From positions 1 through 19,966 of the forward strand of contig JBLHZD010000028.1 of NCBI GenBank assembly GCA_047631095.1: a stretch of DNA of 19,966 nt, in the 5' to 3' direction. The notes below the pieces were generated by a model that ran no database searches, was not told the origin of the DNA, and saw nothing but the letters and a program-made list of their open reading frames with translations. Below are positions 13,654 to 19,966 of this stretch, one piece after another (position 1 is the stretch's first letter; every line of letters starts with the position of its first letter). The position numbers were made by a program, and so were the translations under genes. This DNA is from JABJJH01 sp047631095 (GTDB taxonomy: Bacteria > Pseudomonadota > Alphaproteobacteria > UBA8366 > GCA-2717185).

Positions 13654-15083
13654 CAGGTCCGAGCCTCCCCGCAAGAATCGTCTTCCATATCCTGGACGAT
13701 GGCGGCGAAGGCGTCGCCGCGCGCCTCGAAATTGGGGAACTGGTCGTAGGACGCGCAAGCGGGCGACAGCAGAACGACCTTGTCGGCGCTGGGGGCCTGT
13801 TGCGCCATGGCGTGGGCGGCGCGCAAGGCGGTGGTCAGATCGCCGGACATGTCATGGGGCGCCTTACCGTCGAGGGCGGCGTGTATTTCATCCGCCGCCG
13901 CGCCAATCAGGAAGGCGTGTTCGATGCGTGGGAAATAAGGTGAAAGTTGATCGAGCCCGCCGTCTTTGCCCAGACCACCCGCGATCCAGTAAATAGATTC
14001 ATAACTCGCCAGCGCGTTGGCGGTCGCGTCGGGGTTGGTGGCCTTGCTGTCATTAATGTAGCGAACGCCGCCGATTTCCGCGATGATTTGCTGGCGATGA
14101 GGCAGGCCGGGATAGGTGCGTAGACCCTCGATAATATGCTCAATCGAAACGCCCGCCGCGCGCGCCGCCGCATAGGCCGCCGCCGCGTTTTGATGGTTGT
14201 GGCGACCGGGCAGGGTTTTGATGTCGCGCAACGACAGGATGGAGGTAGGCGCACCGGACAGTGCGTCAAAGAGCACGCCGTCCTTGGCGAAGACGCCGCC
14301 GTCCGGCGCCGTTGCGGCGGAAATCGGGATGACGTTGGGACCGCCGCGCGCGCGCAATTCATCATAGATCGCCATGGCGTTTGGATCGTCAATCCCAATG
14401 ATGACGGTTCCGTCTTTATCCATGCAGTCGAAAATGTGTTTTTTGGCGGCGATATAACCGTCGAAATCGCCATGCCGGTCAATATGGTCCGGGCTGATAT
14501 TAATGAGAACGGCGATATCGAAGCGCAGCGTGTCGATGAGTTCCAGTTGGAAGGACGACATTTCCAGAATATAGGCGCCGTCGCCGCCGCCCGTGTCGCC
14601 GTCCCCTGTGTCCCCACCCACCGGATCGAGGTCCAGAGCGGGCGTGCCCAGATTTCCGCCAGTTTGCGCCTTGCGGTTGGCGATGTCAAATATATGGCCA
14701 ATCAATGCCGTGGTCGTTGATTTGCCGTTCGTGCCCGTGATTCCGATAAATCGTGCGCCGCTCTGTTCGCGCGCCAGAAGTTCGATGTCGCCAATGATGG
14801 GAACGCCCGCCGCGCGCGCCGCTGCCGCAACGGGATGGGGCGCGGGAAAGGTGAGGGGAATGCCGGGGCTGAGGACGAGGGCGTCGATATCGCGCAACGT
14901 TTCGGCGGTAGGCTCGATGACGGTAAAGCCTTCGCGCGCCGCGTCAGCCTGCTTGTCGACGTTATCATCCCAAACCTGCACGCTCGCGCCGCCTTTAGAA
15001 AGGGCGCGCGCCGTCGACAGCCCGGATTTACCCAGGCCCATGACGGCGATGTTTTTTCCGGAGAAGGTGTGGAGGGTTATCAC
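13653..15083 (-). CDS. murD: UDP-N-acetylmuramoyl-L-alanine--D-glutamate ligase MurD
   Basis: MurD adds D-glutamate, the second residue of the stem peptide, using ATP. The 476-residue protein has the N-terminal UDP-binding motif VMGLGKSGLSTARAL (14-28), the P-loop GTNGKSTTT (117-125), GGNLGTPAL (142-150), LEMSSFQLE (173-181), NISPDHIDRHG and NDSKATNPDATANAL, which together are specific to MurD. A Gly/Asp-rich insert (156-169) interrupts the segment before LEMSSFQLE. The start is GTG (15083-15081) with GAGGT 9 bases upstream; it lies 7 bases after the mraY stop, and the next in-frame ATG is inside the UDP-binding motif. The 3' end shares one base with the ftsW start. Confidence 0.97.
   Translation of the reverse strand: MITLHTFSGKNIAVMGLGKSGLSTARALSKGGASVQVWDDNVDKQADAAREGFTVIEPTAETLRDIDALVLSPGIPLTFPAPHPVAAAARAAGVPIIGDIELLAREQSGARFIGITGTNGKSTTTALIGHIFDIANRKAQTGGNLGTPALDLDPVGGDTGDGDTGGGDGAYILEMSSFQLELIDTLRFDIAVLINISPDHIDRHGDFDGYIAAKKHIFDCMDKDGTVIIGIDDPNAMAIYDELRARGGPNVIPISAATAPDGGVFAKDGVLFDALSGAPTSILSLRDIKTLPGRHNHQNAAAAYAAARAAGVSIEHIIEGLRTYPGLPHRQQIIAEIGGVRYINDSKATNPDATANALASYESIYWIAGGLGKDGGLDQLSPYFPRIEHAFLIGAAADEIHAALDGKAPHDMSGDLTTALRAAHAMAQQAPSADKVVLLSPACASYDQFPNFEARGDAFAAIVQDMEDDSCGEART
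14577..14618 (-). repeat. Low-complexity Gly/Asp insert in MurD
   Basis: Codons 156-169 of murD encode GGDTGDGDTGGGDG. The DNA contains near-repeats of GTGTCGCC and GTGTCCCC on the plus strand. The insert is placed between GGNLGTPALDLDP and YILEMSSFQLE, where MurD proteins usually run on directly or with a short loop. It is probably a surface loop grown by slippage. Confidence 0.75.
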
Positions 15084-15090
15084 GGCGCCG

Positions 15091-16176
15091 CTACCTCAAC
15101 TTCAATGTGGCGAGGCCGAACAGCGCCAGCACGACGGCGATGATCCAGAACCGGATGACGATGGTCGATTCAGCCCATCCCTTTTTTTCGAAATGGTGAT
15201 GCAGCGGGGCCATGGCGAAAACGCGCCGACCGGTTAGCTTGAAGGACGCGACCTGGATGATCACCGATACGGTCTCCAGCACGAATAATCCGCCGATAAT
15301 GGCGAGCACCAGCTCGTGTTTTGTGACGATGCTGATCGCGCCCAGCGCGCCGCCGACCGCCAGAGAGCCGGTGTCGCCCATAAAGATCATGGCGGGCGGG
15401 GCGTTGAACCATAAAAAGCCGAGGCTCGCGCCGACCAGGGCGCCGCAGAACACCGCCAGTTCGCCAACGCCGGGGATGTAATGGATTTGCAGATAGCCGG
15501 AAAATACGGAATTACCCGTTAGATACGCGATGAAGCCGAAGCAGCCCGCCGCGATCATGACCGGGACGATGGCCAACCCGTCCAGCCCATCGGTCAAATT
15601 GACGGCGTTGGAGGCGCCGACCAGAACGAACACGGCGAAGGGGATGAAGAACCAACCCAACTGAATGAGCAGGTTTTTGAAAAAAGGCACAGCCAAAGCG
15701 CCGGATTGCGGCGCGTCGGTTGCGGTCATGGTCCAGTACGCGGCGATGCAGCCGATCAGGACCTGAAAGATAAGTTTATAGCGGCCCCGCAAGCCTTTCG
15801 AATTGCGTTTCGTCAGTTTGAGGAAATCATCCGCGAAACCGATAGCGCCAAAACCGATGGTGACGAACATCACCAACCACACGAACTGATTTTGAATATC
15901 GGCCCACAATACTGTGCTGACGATGATTGAAATCAGAATCAGGAACCCGCCCATGGTTGGGGTTCCCGCCTTTTTGAGATGCGTGTCCGGCACGTCTTCG
16001 CGAATGTTGGAGGCGCCGCCCTGACGGTTTTTTAACATATTGATGATGGTCGGACCCAGGACAAAGCAGATCAACAGCGAGGTCATGATGGCGCCGCCGG
16101 TGCGAAAGGTCAGATAGCGGAACAGGTTTAAGAACTGAATATCTTCCGCCAGGGGGGAGAGGAGATTGAACAACAT
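15091..16176 (-). CDS. mraY: Phospho-N-acetylmuramoyl-pentapeptide-transferase MraY
   Basis: MraY is an integral membrane enzyme that moves phospho-MurNAc-pentapeptide to undecaprenyl phosphate, making lipid I. The 361 residues form about ten transmembrane segments. Motifs are GTPTMGG (71-77), FADDFLKL (114-121) with D116 and D117, NLTDGLDGLA (193-202), MGDTGSLA (266-273) with D268 and APLHHHFEKKGW (323-334), whose histidines line the active site. All expected catalytic aspartates are present. The ATG has AAAGGA 10 bases upstream and lies 7 bases after murF; murD follows after a 7-base gap. Confidence 0.98.
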   Translation of the reverse strand: MLFNLLSPLAEDIQFLNLFRYLTFRTGGAIMTSLLICFVLGPTIINMLKNRQGGASNIREDVPDTHLKKAGTPTMGGFLILISIIVSTVLWADIQNQFVWLVMFVTIGFGAIGFADDFLKLTKRNSKGLRGRYKLIFQVLIGCIAAYWTMTATDAPQSGALAVPFFKNLLIQLGWFFIPFAVFVLVGASNAVNLTDGLDGLAIVPVMIAAGCFGFIAYLTGNSVFSGYLQIHYIPGVGELAVFCGALVGASLGFLWFNAPPAMIFMGDTGSLAVGGALGAISIVTKHELVLAIIGGLFVLETVSVIIQVASFKLTGRRVFAMAPLHHHFEKKGWAESTIVIRFWIIAVVLALFGLATLKLR

Positions 16177-16183
16177 GGGCGCC

Positions 16184-17584
16184 CTATCCTTTCTTCACGG
16201 ATTGAGCGTGGATGGCGTCAATTACCACGGACATGCGGCTGCCCAAGGAGCCTTTGATCATCACCACGTCACCCGCCGACAGGGTTTCCACCACGGCTTT
16301 TGCAACGCCTTCGCTGGCGTCCGCATGGGCAGTCGTCTTGGCCGTTGGCAGCGCATCGTGCAGGCGCGCCATGTTAGGACCCACTGTGAAGACTAGATCA
16401 ATGGCGTTGGCGCTCACTGCCTCCGCCAAATCCGCGTGACGCGCGGCGGCGTCCGGGCCCAGTTCAAGCATGTCGCCCATAACGGCGATGCGACGGCCTT
16501 CGGTCTTTGCGGCGCCCAGCACAGCGAGCGCGGCACGCATGGAGGAGGGATTGGCGTTATAACTTTCGTCGATCACCGTAATTGCGCCGGACTCGATCTG
16601 GATTGTCGTGCGCGCGCCGCGACCGGGCAGGGGGTGTAAACCCACCAATGACGCCGACGCATTTACGACATCCGCGCCCAGCGCCGATACCGCCGCGAGC
16701 ACCGCCAGACTGTTCAGCGCCCAGTGTCGTCCCGGAGCGCCCAGCGTGAAACGCATTGTCGCGCCGTCAATGTCCGCGCACACGATGCTGTGGTCGTCTT
16801 CCAATACGAGATCGGTCAGGCGGGCGGTGCTGTCCGGATGCGCGCCGAAGCTTCGAATACCGCTTATGCCCGCCGCTGACGCCGCTTTATGGAGGTGCTC
16901 AAAATAGGCGTTGTCCCGGTTCAAAATAGCAACGCCATCGGCGCCCATGCCTTTAAAAATTTCCGCCTTGGCGTCGGCGATGGCGGCTTCTGAGTCAAAA
17001 AATTCAAGGTGAACTGCATCGATATTGGTAATAATTGCGATGTCCGGGCGCGCGATATGGGTCAGCATGTCGATTTCGCCGGGTCGGTTCATGCCCAGTT
17101 CGAAGACGCCGAAATCCGTGTCGGCGCTCATACGCGACAGGCTCAGGGGCAGACCCCATTGGTTGTTCAGATTGCCTTGCGTGGCGCAGACCCGATCTTG
17201 TTGGCCCAGGACAAGTGCCAGCGCTTCCTTCACCCCGGTTTTACCCATACTGCCGGTGACGCAGACAATCTTTGCATGGCCCCGGTCGCGCGCGGCGCGG
17301 CCCAGCGCCTCTAATCCGGCGGTTGTGTTTTCCACGACCAGCAATGGACCCGAAGCTCGGCCCGGCGCGCCCGGCGTGTCATGCACCATCGCCGCCGCGG
17401 CGCCCTTGGCGAAGGCCGCTTCGACGAATTTACCGCCATCGTGGTTGGGGCCTTGAATGGCGACGAATAAATCGTCCGGCGCCACGGTTCTGCTGTCGAT
17501 AGACACGCCGCGCGCAGTCCAGTTTCCCGTCGTGGCGCCATTGGTCGCGGCTTCGGCCTGTTTTGATGTCCACAGCGCGGTCAT
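16184..17584 (-). CDS. murF: UDP-MurNAc-tripeptide--D-Ala-D-Ala ligase MurF
   Basis: MurF adds the D-Ala-D-Ala dipeptide made by Ddl to UDP-MurNAc-tripeptide, completing the cytoplasmic precursor. The 466-residue protein has the N-terminal substrate motif SIDSRTVAPDDLFVAI (28-43), the P-loop GSMGKTGVKE (111-120), NLNNQWGLPLSL, ELGMNRPGEI and the late motif DESYNANPSSM, which are MurF-specific. The ATG overlaps the murE stop as ATGA and has CAGGA 9 bases upstream. The neighbouring mraY, which uses its product, follows after 7 bases. Confidence 0.98.
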   Translation of the reverse strand: MTALWTSKQAEAATNGATTGNWTARGVSIDSRTVAPDDLFVAIQGPNHDGGKFVEAAFAKGAAAAMVHDTPGAPGRASGPLLVVENTTAGLEALGRAARDRGHAKIVCVTGSMGKTGVKEALALVLGQQDRVCATQGNLNNQWGLPLSLSRMSADTDFGVFELGMNRPGEIDMLTHIARPDIAIITNIDAVHLEFFDSEAAIADAKAEIFKGMGADGVAILNRDNAYFEHLHKAASAAGISGIRSFGAHPDSTARLTDLVLEDDHSIVCADIDGATMRFTLGAPGRHWALNSLAVLAAVSALGADVVNASASLVGLHPLPGRGARTTIQIESGAITVIDESYNANPSSMRAALAVLGAAKTEGRRIAVMGDMLELGPDAAARHADLAEAVSANAIDLVFTVGPNMARLHDALPTAKTTAHADASEGVAKAVVETLSAGDVVMIKGSLGSRMSVVIDAIHAQSVKKG

Positions 17585-19089
17585 GACGTGTGGTCCTGTT
17601 GTGTGATTGCAGTACGCGCCACTTCAGAATCGTTGAAGGGCAAGACGTTATCGCCGACAATCTGGCCGGTTTCATGGCCTTTTCCAGCAATCAATAAGGC
17701 GTCGTCGGGTCCCAGCGCGCCGATGGCCTTTTCGATGGCGCGCTTGCGGTTGCCGATATCGTCGGCGTTCGGGCACGCCGTCAATATAGCCGCGCGAATA
17801 TCCGCTGCGTTTTCGGAGCGAGGGTTGTCGTCGGTGACGATGATTTGATCTGCGAGCCGCGCGGCGATGGCGCCCATTTCTGGGCGTTTTCCCGTGTCGC
17901 GGTCGCCGCCGCAGCCGAACACCACGGACAATTGACCTGATATATGAGGCCGTAGCGCGCGCAAGACGGTTTCGAGCGCGTCGGGCGTATGGGCGTAATC
18001 GACATAGACGCTGGCGCCGTTGGCGCAGGTCGCGACAGGCTCCAGGCGTCCGAGGACGCCTTCCAATGTGGCCAACGCCTGCGTTGCTTGCGCCGGGTCA
18101 CCGCCACAACCGATGACAAGCGCCAGCGCGCATAACGCGTTGTCGATCTGGAAGGCGCCGGGCAGCGCAAAGTCTATTTCGTAGGAGGCGCCTAAAATCT
18201 CCAGCGATAACGCCCAGCCATTGTTACGGGGCGTCGCAGAGCGGCACGCGATATCAATTGGCGCATCGCTTGATTCTATGCGGCCATAGGTCAGAAATTT
18301 GTGGCCGCGTTCGGCGGCGATGGACGCAAGGGTTGCGGTTTCTGGCGCGCCTGCGGGCGCTACAGCCAATCCGCCGGGCGCCAACAAGGTGTCGAATAAA
18401 CGCAGTTTGGCGCTTCGATACGCCGCCATGGTGTGGTGATAGTCGAGGTGGTCGCGGGTCAAGTTGGTGAAGGCGGCGGCGGTGACGCGCACGCCGTCCA
18501 GCCGGCGCTGGTCCAGCCCGTGGCTGGATGCTTCCATCACGAGATAATCCACGCCGCTGGATTTCAATTCCGCCAGGGTTTTATGCAGTTGAACCGGGTC
18601 TGGGGTGGTCAGGCCGGGACCACTCGACATATTGGGTGCGGTGAGTCCCAGCGTTCCGGTCGCCGCCGCTTTATAGCCAAGGGCGGCCCAAATCTGGCGG
18701 GTGAAAGAGGCGACGGATGTTTTTCCGTTGGTGCCCGTGATGGCGGCGATTGTGTCGGGTTGGGCATCATAAAAACGCGCGGCCATGCGGGCCAGACGCC
18801 GACGCGGATCGGGATCGGTCAAAACATTTACGTCGCGCGCCGGGGCGTCCTGCGCCCAGTCTTTCAATTGAAAGCCCTGGGGCGCGAGAATCGCGGCTGC
18901 GCCATTGCGCAACGCTTGGGGAACGAAGGCGCGACCATCCACGCGCGCGCCGGGGAGGGCGGCGAACAGGAAGCCCGGCTCAACCTTGCGGCTATCCGCT
19001 GTAAGGCCGGTTATCTCCGGGTTGGGGTGGGCGCGTTGTGAAATCACGTCGTTCGTTTCCGTTCCTTCCGATAGCTCAGTAAGACGCAA
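17581..19089 (-). CDS. murE: UDP-MurNAc-L-Ala-D-Glu--meso-diaminopimelate ligase MurE
   Basis: MurE adds the third stem-peptide residue. The DNPR motif (421-424 in VTDDNPRSE) marks it as specific for meso-diaminopimelate rather than lysine. Other motifs are TADSRKVEPGFLF, the P-loop GTNGKT (119-124), MEASSHGLDQ, NLTRDHLDYH, YRSAKLRLF with the lysine that is carbamylated in the family, and YAHTPDALE. The longest open frame begins at 19290, deep inside ftsI, and adds 67 residues of noise. I place the start at TTG 19089, with GAGGG 8 bases upstream; it gives 502 residues beginning (M)RLTEL, like other MurE proteins, and overlaps ftsI by 14 bases. A GTG at 19047 is the main alternative, with poorer spacing from a Shine-Dalgarno. 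Confidence 0.95.
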   Translation of the reverse strand: MRLTELSEGTETNDVISQRAHPNPEITGLTADSRKVEPGFLFAALPGARVDGRAFVPQALRNGAAAILAPQGFQLKDWAQDAPARDVNVLTDPDPRRRLARMAARFYDAQPDTIAAITGTNGKTSVASFTRQIWAALGYKAAATGTLGLTAPNMSSGPGLTTPDPVQLHKTLAELKSSGVDYLVMEASSHGLDQRRLDGVRVTAAAFTNLTRDHLDYHHTMAAYRSAKLRLFDTLLAPGGLAVAPAGAPETATLASIAAERGHKFLTYGRIESSDAPIDIACRSATPRNNGWALSLEILGASYEIDFALPGAFQIDNALCALALVIGCGGDPAQATQALATLEGVLGRLEPVATCANGASVYVDYAHTPDALETVLRALRPHISGQLSVVFGCGGDRDTGKRPEMGAIAARLADQIIVTDDNPRSENAADIRAAILTACPNADDIGNRKRAIEKAIGALGPDDALLIAGKGHETGQIVGDNVLPFNDSEVARTAITQQDHTS

Positions 19090-19966
19090 GCCGTCGGCCC
19101 TCGGGTTTAATCTCGATGTCGAGTTGTTGTTTGATGGCCGGGTCGGATTCATCAACCGGGGCGATGCCCAGGAAGGGCGCGGCCCGCTGGACGATGCGCC
19201 GGACCACGGGCGCTGCGATCCAGCCGCCGGTTGCGTATCCGTGTGTGTGTTTATTGCCTTGCGGTTCGTCGACCAGCGCCAGCACCACATAGCGCGGGTC
19301 GTTCATGGGAAAGGCGCCCATAAATGAGGAAATAAGCGCGCGGCGATTGTAACCCCGGCGGGAGGGTTTCTCCGCTGTACCGGTCTTTCCGCCGACCAGG
19401 TAGCCAATCGCGCCCGCCTTGCCGCCGGTGCCTTTTTCGACGACCAGCCGCATCATCCGGCGCATCTCCATCGAAGTTTCCTGCGACATGACGCGTTCAC
19501 CACGGATGGCTTGTTTTCGGGAGGCCTCGTCGGACACCGCGCTTTCCTGTGGCGCGTCGTCAGGGCGAATAAGCGTCGGGCGAACGAAGACGCCGCCATT
19601 GACGACGGCTGCCACGCCGGCGGTGAGTTGTAAGGGACTGACCGCCAGGCCATGGCCGAAGCCGATGGTCATCGTGTTGATGGGGCGCCAGGGTTTCGGC
19701 TGTATCGGAGAGCCGACTTCGGGCAATTCAATTGAGGCGGGGCGAAGCATGCCGAGGCGCGACAGAAATTCGCGCTGTCCTTCGCCGCCAACGTCGCGCG
19801 CCATTTTCGCGGCGCCGATATTCGACGAATACATGAAAATTTCCGGCACCGAGAGCCAGCGTTTCTTGGCGTGGAAATCACGGATCGTGAATCGCGCCAC
19901 CTTTAGCGGCTTCGTGGCGTCATAGCCGTCGGAAACACTCACCACGCCATAATCCAGCGCCATGGC
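19076..19966 (-). CDS. ftsI: Septal transpeptidase FtsI (PBP3), C-terminal part (cut by window edge)
   Basis: FtsI is the penicillin-binding protein that cross-links septal peptidoglycan, working with FtsW. The visible 297 codons (including the stop) hold the second half of the transpeptidase domain: the SxN motif SSN (19828-19820, in MYSSNIGAAK) and the KTG motif (19387-19379, in GGKTGTAEK), plus GFGHGLAVSPLQL and GYATGGWIAAP. The SxxK active-site serine, the membrane anchor and the true start lie beyond the window; the Met near 19963 is just an internal residue. Its place directly before murE, and the order that follows, favour FtsI over another class B PBP. It ends with a 14-base overlap with murE. 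Confidence 0.96.
   Translation of the reverse strand, partial: AMALDYGVVSVSDGYDATKPLKVARFTIRDFHAKKRWLSVPEIFMYSSNIGAAKMARDVGGEGQREFLSRLGMLRPASIELPEVGSPIQPKPWRPINTMTIGFGHGLAVSPLQLTAGVAAVVNGGVFVRPTLIRPDDAPQESAVSDEASRKQAIRGERVMSQETSMEMRRMMRLVVEKGTGGKAGAIGYLVGGKTGTAEKPSRRGYNRRALISSFMGAFPMNDPRYVVLALVDEPQGNKHTHGYATGGWIAAPVVRRIVQRAAPFLGIAPVDESDPAIKQQLDIEIKPEGRRLASY

Noticed and set aside
13654..13758. N-terminal extension of FtsW by 35 residues
   Set aside because: It lies inside the end of murD, is arginine-rich noise, and the ATG at 13653 has a strong ribosome binding site.
13034..13996. 320-codon plus-strand frame opposite ftsW and murD
   Set aside because: Antisense to two well-supported genes; strongly basic, with no recognisable motifs.

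Overview
The window is a stretch of an alphaproteobacterial chromosome carrying most of a division and cell wall (dcw) cluster and the genes that usually follow it. All 17 genes lie on the minus strand, so transcription runs from high to low coordinates: ftsI (3' part only), murE, murF, mraY, murD, ftsW, murG, murC, murB, ddl, ftsQ, ftsA, ftsZ, lpxC, bamD, recN, ligA (5' part only). The order murC-murB-ddl-ftsQ-ftsA-ftsZ-lpxC-bamD-recN-ligA, the FtsZ tail ending EIPAFLRRQAN and the meso-diaminopimelate type MurE (DNPR motif) fit a Gram-negative alphaproteobacterium with fairly high GC. I cannot fix the order or family; a Rhodospirillales-like lineage is only a guess.

Layout. From 19966 down to 5911 the genes form one dense block with almost no space between them: many junctions overlap by 1 to 14 bases and the rest have gaps of 7 to 24 bases. 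The block supplies the cytoplasmic Mur pathway (MurB-MurF, Ddl), the lipid steps (MraY, MurG), the septal glycosyltransferase and transpeptidase (FtsW, FtsI), and the divisome proteins FtsQ and FtsA. Only three real gaps occur: 165 bases before ftsZ, 207 bases between ftsZ and lpxC, and 193 bases between lpxC and bamD. These hold the candidate promoters, a 17-bp perfect hairpin, an 8-bp tandem repeat and several dyads. No gap exceeds 300 bases.

Downstream of ftsZ, lpxC commits to lipid A synthesis and bamD encodes an outer-membrane assembly lipoprotein, tying envelope growth to division; recN and ligA are DNA repair and replication genes that commonly follow.

Some start codons need care: ftsA and murE most likely start at TTG and murD at GTG, and the longest open frames for ftsQ, ftsW and murE begin too far upstream. 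I found no RNA genes, mobile elements or CRISPR arrays and no sign of a previously undescribed system. The points worth a second look are regulatory sequences around ftsZ and lpxC and small repeat-coded segments in LigA, MurG and MurD.
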